Origin: Daphnia carinata
Lineage: Eukaryota > Arthropoda > Branchiopoda > Diplostraca > Daphniidae
DNA: 64,000 bases
Assembly (NCBI RefSeq): GCF_022539665.2
Contig: NC_081333.1
Coordinates: 806,001 to 870,000 of the forward strand
Direction: 5' to 3'
The notes beneath the pieces were generated by a model. That model was given only the letters and a program-made list of their open reading frames with translations, was not told the origin of the DNA and did not search any database. Positions 43,348 through 57,878 of the stretch are shown here, one piece after another. How positions within the stretch are numbered: position 1 is the stretch's first letter; the number at the start of each line of letters is the position of its first letter. Made by a program: the position numbers and the translations under genes.

Positions 43348-46300
43348 CAAGATTTACATGACTACTTATCACGGCGCGGAACGTTGCAGTTCTTTGGCTT
43401 CGGATAAATACGAAACAAACAAACGTCGACAGTTTGCTACCTCGTCGCAGATATTTACTCGATCTATGAACAAAACAACAGAAAACAAAAAGAAAAACGA
43501 CTTCTTTCTATGATTTGACATGGTTTCTTCCGGCGTATCAGTGTAACCTGAACGGGTTGATGACCGAGGGATGTCACATCTCCTCTTTTCGGTTGGTGTT
43601 CGACGACCGTAACGATTGCCATTTGCCTTTGCTTGCTCGATGCGTTCGTGCAATGAATTCGTAAATCGATACATATTCGGATGCACTCGAACACTGCCTA
43701 TATAAGAAATCGATGCCCGTTGCCGCTATCCCTTTGGCTATATCCTAGAAGACGGGGGGGAAAAAAAAAGTGCTGGATGTAGGAAATGTTTGAAGAACAC
43801 AGCGCAACCTGGCCATCTTCTTTTTTTTTTTGTGCGTCTACTGATGACCCTAAGGCTTCGGTTCTGCTTCGATTTGTATTCTTTGTGCCATCGGGGGAAA
43901 TGTTTTCCTTTCTAGTTATATTTGTGTTTTTTTTTTTTTTTTAAACTAACGTTGTTTGGCACTGCGTTCCATGTAAGGTAACGACAGCGACGAAGAAGAA
44001 TTCGCATTTACATCTTTTGGTGGACCCATTTATCAATTGCGAGATATGCGCCTGTAGAAAGATGCACGCGCCATCGTGAGTGTTTAGTCTGGGGCACGTG
44101 CGTTGCGCCATTCGTTGCAGGCGGCTTTAAATCCACGCAATAATTCAATCGAAAACAACTGAATTCTTTAGGCAATCAAAAGATAAAGAGCAAATAGAGG
44201 CTCAGTGTTTGCCATCTCTGACGCGTAGAGCATATCATTCGATATTGGCCCCTTTCATTCGAATTCAATGTTGGATCAAGAACTGGATGAAACAAAAGAA
44301 TAGAAAACATCGCAAAGGGGGACCTTTGTTTTATGTGTGTTTTGGATCCGTGGAACTTGGTCGGCGATATCGTTGGCCACACGACGTGAATGACCAAACA
44401 CCTGACCATCAGAAGATGCAAATGAAAACGGAAGTCACCAGCGTATACACAACTAAAGAGGAGAAGGGGGTTTAAAGGTCAGCCATACATGTCGATCTTC
44501 GGAGCTTTATGTATTCGACCTTAAAGGTTTAGAAAAACAAAAACCTGGTGTAATAAATTATGCAAAAAAAAAAAAAAAAAGTCGGCTGCATTATAAGCTA
44601 ATATGAAAGGTTATGGCTTGACGTTGCTATCCGAAGACTTGGGAACTTGTATTTTCAGTATTCTATGCGCATCACACTGTTAGACGAGACAAAACACTAC
44701 GAAACGTTTACAGAACGAAGAAATTTTGTAGGAAATTAATACGAGGAATTGGTTTGTTCCTTTTTAAATTTAGTTTTTAGATGCCAAAGAAAGGGTTAGT
44801 TCTATATAAAAAAATAATCTTCATTTGATGATGAACGATTTTCCAAAAATTGAACTGGTAGTTTTCAAGCCGTGCAATAAAAAGTCGGTGGCGAGAGTCC
44901 CTTCTCCATTAAAAGAGAAATTTTGTGCGCTCTGTTCGGATTCTTCAACTTGCTCGCATTATTCACAAAAGACTTGCTCGCCCTTTTCTTCTTGTGCTTC
45001 GCTGTTACGATGCCTAATGGAGATGGTTAGATGTTAGAGAGGAAATCTTTTACGCTTCCAACAAAAGTTACTGTAGGCAATTTCTATTTTTCCAAAATGA
45101 AAAACGGCCATATTTTATTTATTTTTATTTATTTTTTTTAACATAGGGGGGGGGGGGGGGAAATATCTTATGGTTGTTAGAAAAAAAAAAATGGCCACCC
45201 CCTTTTAGTTCTGAGCTTCATGCAGGCGCAGAATGTTTTGTTTCGCCCTTTTTCTTTATGCTATCTGCGCATTTGTGTAAGCATTGTTGCGCTGCGCTTT
45301 TACGTAGGCTGTCGGCTGATAAATAATGCCTTTCCGAAGCTATGACAAAGACGGTCGCCTTTTTTTATTATTTTTTTTATGTAAATATTTATCGTAGCCC
45401 ACATCTCATTTACGATTTAAAACATTCTGAAATTCGTTGACAACATTATTGGGTGAATATCCATCATGGGATTCTTGTTTACGTTTGATTTGAATGCCAA
45501 CGGTCGGGCGGATATCTGAACAAATCAAGTGATTCCTCTTGTTTTTGCTTCGAATTTTTAGAAGTGGAACTCATTATAAACTGAATTTACCAACTATTGA
45601 GTCCTGTCGAAAAGCTCAAATTCGTGAGAGGAGGAGGGGGGGGGGTGAGTGAAGCGACAGCAGATGGACGAGAGGGACTCATCGGCTCGTTGAAGCTGAC
45701 GGCTGAGATGAGGGCGAACGGAGGGGTTTCGTTAATCATTCGCTTTCGAAACATCAACGACGACTCCTCCTACTTGACAACTGCTGGCGCCCGCGATAAT
45801 GAGACCCAAAACAACATCTCTTTTCATTCTACCCCCTCTCCGCTAACTTTTTAGGGCAATTGTAGACGCTTCACGGTGCAAAAAAAAAAAAAAAAAAAAA
45901 AAAAAAAGAAGTGCGAGCTATTAGCAAATCGACCCGGCTGAATATTGCAATCGAGTTAACGGCGCCATCCATGGGTTTTTGGGATGGTCCCGATTTTATT
46001 TCGGTTCTTCTATCGCGTAATTAATGTGATTTCAATATTAATGCTTTCGCTCCGGACTGCAGGCGAATGCACTTTAGTCAGAGTAAACAGGACAAAGAGA
46101 AATGGGCTGCGGTGAAGTTTCTACTTCTATTCGGATCTCTTTCCAAGGGATCTCTGTGCCTGCTACCTTGCCGATGGGTGTATACGTAAGCCTTATTTAA
46201 ACTAAACACACGATTTTTATTACAACGCAGTGCAACTGGGGAAAAAAAAAAAAGAAAAACAATACGGCGCGGAAGACTGATTATGGTGCGGAATATTTCA

Positions 46301-48198
46301 TTGTGTTCTGTCGTCATCCGCATTATAGAAGAGGCTCGAAAGCCTGCCTTCCTAAGGACAACAACGCAAAAAAATGCTATACATAACTAATGGTCTACAA
46401 TTTGCAGACGTAACGTAGGCCATCCCAGAAATGACTCAAGTTCTTTTACTATTTTTCATTTGATTTACTTATTTCTTTTTGTTGTTTCTGTTTCCCTCTC
46501 TCTCTTTTGCTTGGCTATCGTTTACCTTCGGCGGCGCAGACAGCTTCGTGCAACGTAATACTAAACAAGAGATATAAATACGCCATTAACGTGGGCCCTC
46601 TTTCTTTCTCTCTCTCAGTTCGTCTACACATTGATGAGGCATTAGTGCTTGAGTGGACGTCGGCCTTTTCGATAGCAGCTATAACCTGCGTCAGATAGGG
46701 TCACGTACCGGGAGCGTGCCGTCCTTTAAGCTCTAATAGTTGATGGTGACCATATACGTGTGGGACTCGAAAAGAAAGGCCCCCCGTTCTGCTCCGTCAG
46801 TCAACAACGGCCCAGTGTGAAAGCCATGCTGCCAATCATCAAATGCTTCTCGTCTATTATTTTATTTTTCCTTGGCTAGTAGCACAAGCCATGGGAGTCA
46901 CGTGTCAATGACTTTTCTCACGCGCCAAAGAATCCGCCTTCCCCCCCCCCCCCCTTCTCTTTATCGAAACGCCACTCTGCCGCAGATGTTCGCATGCAGA
47001 TGAATCTGTCACGCATTATACTCATCTCTCTCTCTCTCTTTTTTTTTTTTTTTTTTTTTTACAGTGTTTACTATTGGACGTTCTATGATAATAATAATTT
47101 TTTTTTATTATTGCCTATCCTCTTGTCACAGCCAGACGGATAAAAATTGGCGAACGATTTCCCTATGCACACACGAACGCGGATGGCAGACTTAAAAAAA
47201 TAAATAAATAAATAACGGAAATGATTGCCGTGATGGGGGAGTAGCGGCGGTTGGAATGGACTGGGTGACGACAGGAAAGTTGACGACAGCTAACGATTCG
47301 ATGATTTTTTTTTTTGATTTTTTATCCGGATTGGGTGTTTTTTGTTCGTGTGGTTCCACGAAATCTATTATTTGATCGATTCGTTTCGCGGTGATGGGCC
47401 AACATGGGCAGAAAAAAAAAGAAGAAAAAAAAAAATACCCCACTAGACTCGGTTTATTGGACCCATTCTTTTTTTACGGCATTATAATCCACGCTTCTAA
47501 TCAATTCATTGCACGTAACAAATTATAATGAAAAGAAAACGACATCATTTTCGCGCTTTTTGCGAAAATTGCGTCAATGAAACTCGTCGGCCAAAGAACT
47601 TTGAAAACGAAATTGGAGTTAATCAACTGGAATTAAAAGAGCAAAATAAAAAATTGAATAGAGCCTGATGAAAGTAGGATGTAGATTCCAACTCGAGAGG
47701 AACGCGCAAATCAATCCTTGAGCATTTGCTATGCCCTTCCCGTTTTGCCACTGGATAACAATTTTAACTCACGGTCGAGTTGTTCCATTTAGTCGAAATA
47801 GATTCAATTCGATCCTCCCCAAAAGGACACACGATTCACTACAGAACTGCAGCAGGTGATGGGCTGACTGTTTCTTCACACTCGGTTGACCAACATCCCC
47901 AACCCCCCCTTCTCGCTTTACTCCCTCTTCTCTATTTAATGCAGCAGCGCACGTATTTTTGGATTTGAAAAAAAAAAAAAGAAGAAGAACGGGGGCCATC
48001 TAGACGGTGTTGCCGTACGCGAACAAATATATGACACACCGGATGCTTGTAATATATCGAAAAGAATTTGAATAGGCAAACCGCACACAGAAAAAAAAAA
48101 TAAATAAATCCGGAATGGCGGGCCGGAGCGTTACAGCCGCCGCATTTTCTTTTTGTGCTTAGGCGCGGAGTTGTATAAAGTCTATACAACTCTGCCTC
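42429..48198. other. Gene-poor region with homopolymers, part 2
   Basis: No supportable exon. Notable runs: T then G10 at about 42557-42581, T28 at 43320-43347, G15 at 45146-45160, A28 at 45880-45907, and C14 at 46941-46954. Several T-runs pass straight into G-runs. The remaining sequence is AT-rich without recognisable genes or transposons. Confidence 0.6.
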
Positions 48199-48222
48199 TG
48201 TGTGTGTGTGTGTGTGTGTGTG
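48199..48222 (+). repeat. (TG)n microsatellite
   Basis: About 12 TG units, preceded by CTC and followed by GGG. Confidence 0.95.
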
Positions 48223-51200
48223 GGCAGTAAAATACTTCCAACTCATGTACCCACCCATCTTTTTTTTTTTTCCCCGTGTTTTGTTTTGTTGTTAAATGCA
48301 TTCGTGCAGCGGGATGCAGGTAAAAGAAAAAAACGCGCTGAAAAGATGGAAATAAAATTTACGTTAACAAACAAAAATCTAACCACATAGATCGTAGTAC
48401 TAACGGACACACACACTCACAAAAGAGTCACAGTGCGATAAATATGACTATGTTTACTGGACGTATGGAAGGTTGTCGTCAATCCGCTTCCGTTTCATGC
48501 TGTCACATACCGGAATCCGCCTTCTCCTCCCTCCCCCTCTTTCCGTCCACGGATGAATAAAAAAAAAAATAAAATAAAATACACCCTGCTGGACATACAG
48601 CTATGTCATCTTTTCCTGCCATCGAGTATATATATACTCTGCCTTCCGAATGAATTACGCGCCACACGAGGGCGCGCGAGAGATATTCCGGTCATGTGTG
48701 CGTTGTAGAAATAGCGAAAGATTCCATCAGTGAGGTCATTTTTGTCCGTGAAAAAAAAAAAAAAAAAAATAAGTAATAATTAATGGACGCTGCTGTTTAA
48801 CATTTGTCTTTGTCCTTTAAAAAGGTTTTGATACCACACGCAGCTCTGTATCTAGTTAATGCGTTTTTGACTGACGGGACGCGTGCTGTACTGCTCTTTC
48901 TTTTTTCTTTTTTTTTTTTTTTTTGTACTTGACTGTGTTATATACGCATTTCTTTTTTTTTTTTTATGGTGTGGAGTCTCGTTTTACAAAGTACTGCAAC
49001 AACTGCACGATCTGGCCGACTCGCATTGGTAGCTCATTGCAACTGTTTCTTCAAGCAAAAACTGCTCGCCTTGAATGTTTGTCTGTCCCCTCTATTCTGT
49101 CGCAGTCGTAGCTTCCTGTTAATGGCGTTCCGCCTTTTGCCTTGACTCGGTTTCATGTTTTCGTGACGAATGCGATCTTATCCTCTTTTCGTTTAAAGCC
49201 CATTTTTTAAAAAATGAATAAAAAAAAAAAAAAAAGGATTGGGTTTCAAAAAACGATGGTGAAAAAGGGACCCTCATACGCGTAGGGTGTTTCATTGTCT
49301 GTTTGGAAAATAATAATAATTTTTTAAAAAATCGGATAGCCTCAATTGTTTGGGGACGTGGGCCTGAATCATGGCAACCAATGACAATGCCCTTGTGTAG
49401 TTTTTGCAGTCAATTTTCTGTTTGAAACAAGAGACCTCCCAACATGGAGAGAGGGGGGGGGGGATGCAAGCCAAAGAGCTCAATTAAGGGATGGCATTGG
49501 ATTATTTCAACGTGACCTAACAAAAGATTCCATTATCATTAATTTCACTGCAAGAAAAGGGGGGAAATGGATCGATGCAAACGACGTATAAAACAACTAG
49601 TAGTTAATGCAGTACTTTCCGGGCTGACGACGATTCGCCAAGCTGCGTGTCCTGGAAATCGACATGCTCTGCTGACGATTTCGAGTCGTCGACAGAAAAG
49701 AAAACAAATAGAAAATGTAAAGATGGTCGAGATCCGCCGTCTGTCGATTCCAATGAAATTCCGCTCATTTCCCCAGCGCGCAAGTCGGAATAATAACAAT
49801 ACAAAGGAACGTGCTCTTTTACATCTCGGAAAACGCTAAAAAAAACTTTCGACGACCCCTAGTCTAGTCGGTTTTCTCGACGCGGACCATGTCGAATAAA
49901 AAGAAAGAAAAACAAACACAAAACAAAAAAAAAAAAAAAAAAAAAAAAACAAACAAAACAAAAAAAAAAAAAAAACTTATTTGAATGTGTAATCAGCAAG
50001 TTTCATCTCTCCGAAGCGGATGACTTTGTTTTCGGAAAAGACAAGAACGGAACTCGTTCTTCACGGGACCCAAGTGCCTATTCTGTCCAAATAAGTTAAC
50101 GAAATGAAAATGCCGGAAGTCTTCGTATGGCTCGATGGGGGCTTTTGAGAGACCCCCCCCCCCCCTCCCTATAGCGCACAATAGACACATAACACACACA
50201 CATAGACATACACGGATTACGTATATATAGCAGGGAGGTTTTTCGTCTCAAAAGTTTGTGACATAGCCTCAACAGATGATCTTTGTCTCGTGGAGGTCCT
50301 ACATCTAGACGCACACAGTAGCTCCGAATTCAAACATTGACTCGTAGAAGAGACACAGCAGGAGGCTAAGTGCCCTGCCCGTAAAGGCCAAACATTAACG
50401 AAGGGTGGTAGCATACTGGAGGACGGTGAGGGGATGGAGAGAGTAGAGATATTAAGAAAGAGATATGTGCCACAAAAAGAGAAGGAGTTCACGCTTTTGA
50501 AAAAAAAAAAAAAAGGGGGGATTCTTTTTTTTTTTTTTGTTGTTGTCTAACATCAACGCGTGTAGGCCTATGAGGTACTGGGGCGAGCAAGTCAGACAGC
50601 GGCCGCAAAAAGAGCTGTTGCACGCTTTGCAGCCATTTGGAGTGAGGAGGGACGGATGAGGAATCAGCTGTCGACTTTTTGTGTTTCATGGGCCCTGATG
50701 GTGTGCCTCCGTCACCGAATGGCAGTAGGCAGCAAATGTCGGCGGCAGCCGATCGGGATCGACCGACACCCCCTTAAGGTCGTCGCGAGCCACGTCGAAT
50801 TATTATTTATATGTTTCACCTCCCCCCCCCCCTTCCCGCCGGCAGCTTCCATAGTTGGATCTATCGGGGGGATGGGTTGGGGGGGGGGGGGGGGTAGCGG
50901 CGGAAACATCCGTCATATTTTGATTTGTATGGAAACGCTGAAAATCTTTTCTTTCGCCTTTTGGCTCTGACGCCTACTTGGTGCGAGCCGACTAGTAATT
51001 ACAGACTGTTGAACATCAATAGCAGCATCATGTATTTTCTTGTTCAGATTGAATTCTTTCTTTTTTTTTCTTTTTTGTCTGTCAGCTGATCAACTCGGTC
51101 GAATGAATAGATTTTTTTTGTTTTTAATTCGCTCTAAAAAATCTAAATAGATTTAGCTGATTCACCAACACTCGCTTTCTCCGATGGAAATTGAATTTAT

Positions 51201-54200
51201 GATGCTGGTTTAATGATGCTCGTGTATCAGGTCACACGTTACTGCCCTGTTATCAAGATAATAAAACTTTTTCAATATCGAGGTCACTTGTTTCCTATGT
51301 TTCGTTTTTTTACAGGAAGTTTCGGGAAAAGAGCTTTCGATTTGAAACTTGAAAACTGATGACAACAGAGATGTAGCAGACATCGGTCGTAACAACACAA
51401 TCGTTGCGCATCAAGAATCAATTGACTCGAGGCTTTTTTTTTTTTCTTTTTGTATTGTTGTACACGTGACACGCAGCATTCAACTTGCGTGCGTACCTTT
51501 TTTTCTTCTTCTTCTTCTAATTCTTGACATACTGCCTGTCAGCAGCAAGCACGCAATTTCCTTTCGAATTTAACCATTACGAAAGAGGGAGAAAAAAAAA
51601 ATTTGAATAATAAAAAAAAAAAAAAAAGACACAAAAATTCCGGTGAATATTTTATCATATGGAAATGGATTGTGTACGAGATCTACGCTTTTCTATACGG
51701 AGGTTTTCAGTTCAAGTCCCCGTCACAATCCCCTACATCGCAGTGGCCTTAAAACCTCCACCTAGAAGGTAAAATCCTAGAAGGAATTACCATTCCCCTT
51801 TTATGCAGGCAACTGCAGACAGTGGGACTGAATAATATTTTGATAGATCAAGTAGGAAGGAAATTTAAAAAAAAAAAAGAAAAAGGGGGAATAAACGAAA
51901 ACACATGGCTTTCATGTTTTTTTTTTTTATTTTATTCTCCTTGAATTGAGCTTATACATGCTGGCCTGCTGGCCCCCTATCGGTTCGATCCTTATCCTCA
52001 TCTTTTTATTTTTATTTTTATTTTTTACCCTTTTCTTACTCGCTTTGTGCTTCACTACGAAGCAGCAAACAATTCAAAGAGCAGCACACTTTTCGCTTAT
52101 GGGAAGCTGAAATCATGTTTCGGAACTGTTATAGATTCACGGAAAGCAAAAAAAAAAATCTATTTGCGAGCAAACAAAGGGCGATGAGGAAGAAAAGCAC
52201 ATCCTCCGGATGCATTCCTACATTATCTCCTTCAGGTGATGGCGGTTAGGAATCAATCACAATCTTTTCTCTTTTCACCCAGTAATAGCCAATCTCTTCA
52301 AATGCAGATTGCCCGTACAAGAGAAATGGCTGGAACGAATTGTTTGTTGATCTATCCCGCTTTTCTGTCGGCTTTTGCCATGCATATACAGCATACCCGC
52401 CCTGAACTGATGAATAATAGGCTTTTAATAAGCGTGAAGTGAAATGCAAGGCAGGTTGAATAATAATAAAAAAAAAATTGTGGACAAACCGCCGAAACAG
52501 AACAAACAAAAACAAATTAGTTTAAACCACAGGAGGGCGTTATTACTGATGCTATCCAGTACACAAGAGTCTCATTTTTTTTCACGTCATGATTTTTCTA
52601 AAGATAGAGTATCCAATCCAAATGAAAAAACACGGAGCTTATTTTTAAGGATATATTACTGGATTTTTTTTTGTTTAGTTCTTGTATTTATCAAGCAAAA
52701 TTATACGAGGCTTCTCAATTGACGGACATTCATCCTTTTTATTTATTTATTTTTTTTTTTTTGTGTTTCCTATTATTACAGAATACGGTAGGCCTGAGAG
52801 TAAGCCGCATCTTTTGTCGGCTCTTTCTTACCCCCCAAAACTTCAACCCCCTGGGTTGTCTTTATTTTCATGAGGAGACTTTGCAATGAAAATTCCAGGA
52901 GCCCTCCCTATCAAATAATCTTATAGTACAACGGGTATGCTACTTTATGGTGTACATAGGACGTTCGTTCAATTTCCTATTTTGGACCTAAATGATTTTA
53001 TTTTCGCTTCAGCTCACAGCATAATGGATCGTGACTTGCTGAATGTTTCGAGCAATTGGTCGCTAGCGCTACACATTCTGATCGAAGCAAACGATTACGA
53101 AATACGTATAAGAGCATCTGCAGGATCGATAGAAACACGAGTTTGGCACGTGGCCTACAACATCCACCGTTTGTTGCAGATGTGACGATGCGAGAGAGCA
53201 TCGACTCAAAGAAATGAATGTCATCCCAAAGTTGACATCCATAACAGTATAGGCTCCCATCTGCTGCCTAAGTTCGGCAGGCTTAACTCGTGAATTCAGA
53301 AGGATGGCCAACTAAATGCTCTCCCGCACGAGAAAAGCATCGGTTAAGCAAGAGAACTCAATACAAGTCGTTCGGCTATGCGAAAGGGCCATTACGTTCA
53401 AGTTTGGGTACAGCAGAAAGCAAGATCAACAATAGCCGCGCTCTTGTTCCCAAAAGTCCAAGCGGTACGCTATAGTCGATAAATGAAACTTGCGCGCGCT
53501 ATTCGAAATCCTTTCGACTGGCAACGGTCCCTCTCCCGTCAGTCTTTAAAAATTGACGGAATACTAGTCTTAATGGACTAGTTCCTTCTTAGCTCCAGCC
53601 ATTTAAAGGAAATAAAAAAAAAAGAAGAAGAAGAAGAAGCCCTTGGTGTATAGACCTAGTTTTGCGGTAAAAGTATTCTTTTACGTCGCGCACAACACAC
53701 GCAAGCGTTATGCTGTAAAGCACACAGGATGAACAAAAGCGTAGAAAATGAAAGAAGGAAGGACTCGGTGATTTCCGAATAGAGAAAACACACACGCATA
53801 CACAAAAAAAAGGGAAGAGTATAGGGGGGAGGAGGGAGTTGGAAACGAAATCCGACACGGCATCCGCGCACGAACTGATGGCTTGATGAACTGGCTGAGT
53901 GAGACGGGGGTTCTAATGTGTAAAGGAGGAATAGAGGGAATACAATTACAATTTCGTTAAAAATGGACAAACAAAATAACAAAAAAAAAAAAAAAAAAAA
54001 AAATGAGGATGAAGGGGCTAACGATGCTAACCGACCTTTGCCGATTGTTAGCGCGTGAATTTTTCAATGTTGCGTCCATTAAGACGAGAAGCATTGCAAG
54101 TGCATGATTCTTATTTTTAACGGGCTATCCGGGAGGAAAAGGCAAAAGAAAAAAAAATAATGCCCTATAATCACGCGGTATTATCGAACTTGGCGTTGTG

Positions 54201-57200
54201 TGCTGTTAATGTCGCTAGCGTGCATAATCTACATACGGGAGTGCATCGTAAAAGTCTGCCAGTCTTGGTCGTTAACGAGAGATTGCGTATAGATCCTCTC
54301 TGTCACAGTTCCTTTCGGGCTCTTTCGGAGTAAAAATGAAAAAAATAAAATAAAATGAAACAAGGGCATTGGTAGAAAAGCCTGATTACCCGGAGGATGA
54401 TGTGTATAAAGAAAAGAAAGATGATGAGCTAATATATTTTTTTTCCCGCAATGCATTAGACTCTTATCGTCTTCCGTGAATTCGATAGTTGTTCACTGTG
54501 AGGCCATCAACATGTCAGCCTTCGTTGTTTCGACGTTGGACTACCGGAGTGAACTCAATTGGACTTTTCCCTTTTTTCCTTTTTCCTTTTTTTTTCTTTT
54601 TTCTTTTTAGATCAAAGAACTTGATATTGTTGGAAAGAGTTCCGTTAGTTTGGAGAACTGACCAATTGTTGTACACAGTATTTGGTATCGTTTTTCGTTC
54701 AAAACAAACGTAACAGTTTCTTGAAGCGCATGATTTGTTTCGTTGGGATTCTTTTTTATTTTTTCAAAATTAAATCGATATTGTTTTGGCTATTGCCGAC
54801 TTCCGCCAATATGTTGTTGGGTGCCTTCCTCTAAACGCTCGTGCAAGGACGTTAGGTTTGTAGCAAATAGAGTAGCGCTATCCGTAACGAAAGTTTTCCG
54901 GTGCTATTCAACCACAATTGGAAACAAAAAAAAAACAACAGAGGAGAAATGAATATTTTATAAACCTACTTATACAGACCACACCTTTAGTTCTCTACCT
55001 ACACGTCACCTTAGACAAGGTTAACTTTTTTTTTATCGATTAGTCTCTTTTTTTTTTTTTTACCTCTGCTAAAATTCACTTATTAGATAAAACCAAAAGT
55101 ATTCCCGTACGAACACGAAAAGCCCTTGGGAAACCAACGGGTTTTTTTTCTCTCCCCCCCCCCCCCTCGCAATAGATAACGCGGGCACGGGATACAAGGT
55201 AATAACGCAATTTATTTTTTGCGGTACATCACGCGAACGTGCGTGTACACAACGTAAACGTATTCAACCGCTGTACTCCAGCAATTAACCTCATACACAC
55301 ACGGTGATTTTACCCACTTCTCTTGTTGGCATACTTTTCTGCAGCCAATGGTTGATTCCATCGTGTTTGCAAACACAAAGTTCAAGAGAATTACTTTAAA
55401 AAAAAAAAAAAAAAAAAAAAGGTAGGTCTTTCATAGAAAGAAAGAAAACAAAAATTATTATTACGAGTAGTGTTTGTGCACACGTAATTACAAAAATAAA
55501 GAACCAACTACCTGCCCGGATGATTGGTTTGTTTGTGCTAAGCATCTGGCGCTGGTGTTTCGTCATGTTGCTGTCTCAATTATCATTTTAAAACCCCACA
55601 GAGTTCAGGTGTTTTTTTTTTTTCTCATTATTTTATTTTTTTTTTTTTTTTTTATGAAAAAAGAAAGACTTTAACATTGCGCCCACGACATTTCTTGATT
55701 ATCGGAGAGAATGCAAGACAAGAATGTAGGCAAACGTAAAAAGAAAATGATTGATCAAATGCTTTTTTTGATTTTTTCTTTCTTCCGAGGGCAGTGGAGA
55801 TGCGTCAAAAGAAGGGCAATTGAAGATGTCAGAGCTCGAAATGAGAATAACAAAAACCGCTGGCCGTGCTTTTTTTTTTTTCGGTCTGTTGCGTTCCGAG
55901 ACTGGTCGCATAACAAAATTACTCCAATCCCCCACCCTTTTTATTTGTATTTCTCTTCTCTTTTTCTCGTTATCTTTTTTTCCCTCTTTCCCATTCCTAT
56001 TGATTTTTTCTTTTCTTTTTCTGTTTAGGTATTCGAAAAAGCTAAAGAAGTTCCACCACATTTTCATTCGATTTTTCATCTCGCAAAGCGACTGCGTACT
56101 TAAAAATTATGTAAATATGGATGAGTATTGACGAGTTCTTTCTTGGCTGGTCGCACGATGTGCACGTTGACGCCATTCACCCCCCGTCCATCCACATCTT
56201 CATCAATTGAGCCATCTGCTCGTCTATGAAAAAAAAAAGTTAAACGTAAAGCCTCATTACATCGTCGTTATCACCACCCTTGTTTTTCCTTTCATGAAAA
56301 GGTGATAATGAGTCACAGCACCGTTGAAATGCCCGGATACTATTATTATTATTTTTTTGTGTCGTCATATGTAACAGAATGAAATCGTTGAATGAATTTG
56401 TTATGCCGTTTTTTTTTATTTAAGGTCGGAGGGAGAGGGAGAGTAGGTGTTGCATTGGGATTGTCCCGTTTTCATTGTGCCACTAGACTGTCACCCTCTC
56501 AACACTTGACCATTGTGCGTAATTTTTTTTTAATGCTCATGAAAAAAGCACGATTCTTTTGTATATTAACACCCCCCCTAGGCTTTCCGTTACTATAGGT
56601 TTGAATAATAAAGCTTTAAAAAAAAAAAAATAACACACCATCTGTAGTGAATCTCCAATAACAACGATATGTGCATATGCTGTGTGGGAGGGACCCCGGA
56701 GCTCTATTTTGATTCCCGATATTTTCTTTTCGTTTTTTTTTTTTTTTTTTTTTTTTTTAAGAACAACAAAGTCTGGGCCTCGTCATAAAATAGAGGAAAA
56801 AGAACACAGAGCTGTAGAACACGTGGCTTGCTCAACGGGCACATGTGTTGTGGTAGCGACAGAATTCTCCCTCTCCATCTGACTTAGTTTTTTTTTTTTT
56901 AATCTTATTTATTTAGTCTTTTTTTTTTTTTTTTACTCGGTGAGAGTAGAAAAAATATTCCTTCTTTCATGTCATCCGTATTCTCTTCGTTTCCAGCACG
57001 AGCTTCGGATTTTAATGTGTTTAAATTTTAAAAGCGTTACTTGGTTTCCCTTGTGCATCAGTCTTCACTTCCGCACGCCGAGTTTCCTCTCTCGTTTTTA
57101 TATACTTTTTTTTTTTCTTCATTTTTTGGTGTTTTATCCGTTGCAGCTTGGCTGCTCATCATCTCAAAAGAAACATTTCAAAAATTGCGCTCGTACTTTC

Positions 57201-57610
57201 AAAACTGTTCTAGATCTCAAGTTTATCCGAACGCGCGAACTCATCGCTCAAAGACATTCAGCATAGAACTCTGACGTGAACTGTCGGAATGTTTCATCCG
57301 CCGTCTATTTATCGAACGAATTCTCTTATTCTAATTAAAATGTATTCATATCGTTTCTTGGGACTCGTTCGTCATTAGCAACAGTCGCAAAGTGTGTCGA
57401 CGAAACGATCGACAATCATCTTCTGAAATTTCATTGCATTTCCGGACAGTTATGCAACGACAAAGTCATGCAAACAAACTGTTATCAGTTTTATAGTCGG
57501 CAGGTCGTTCACTTGCGCTCTCCGATAGACGAGCAAAGCACAAGGATGTATCTGAATACATTACGAATAATTTGCAAGCAAAAAATCTATCCTATATGAG
57601 CTTTATGTAG
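48223..57610. other. Gene-poor region with homopolymers, part 3
   Basis: No supportable exon. Notable features: A-rich tracts with AAAC interruptions at about 49918-49976, a C12 run at 50154-50165, G16 at about 50879-50894, and A/T runs throughout. Small ORFs on both strands show no domain and no consistent splice phases. Confidence 0.6.
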
Positions 57611-57878
57611 GAGCCATCCCAACGCCGAGATGGCGATGTAAGCTGGAAATTTGAGAGGCAAAAAAGGAAGACAGGCTCCATGGAATTTTTGATTGACTAT
57701 TCCGAGATTTACAAGCATATACTGCATAACGCGACGTCTTCTTATTCGGAGTTTTTAGACCAAGGATTTTGGCCGAAAAATCTATACGACATCTGGGATT
57801 TTTTACGTGATTTTGTACCAGGTTTGGCAGCAGCTGCCAAACCCTTCGGGATAGTTCTTTGCCATTTCATTCGATCTG
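57611..57878 (+). CDS. Candidate isolated exon, unrecognised protein
   Basis: An open stretch starts directly after ATGTAG (possible acceptor) and ends at TCTG|GTAGGA (possible donor), phase 1 at the end. An ATG at 57680 could also start translation. The translation is compositionally protein-like and free of low complexity, with segments such as NATSSYSEFLDQGFWPKN and DFLRDFVPGLAAAAKPFG. It is the only stretch in the 38-64 kb region that looks coding to me. The acceptor has a poor pyrimidine tract and no partner exon was found. It could be a real exon, a pseudogene remnant or chance. Confidence 0.25.

Noticed and set aside
45597-45854. 85-aa ORF with a poly(Gly) start
   Set aside because: The glycines come from a G-run, there is no domain, and no splice partners are visible.
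51981-51994. TCGGTTCGATCC, resembling a tRNA T-loop
   Set aside because: No matching acceptor stem, D-loop or anticodon arm is seen upstream; the upstream sequence is a poly(T) tract.
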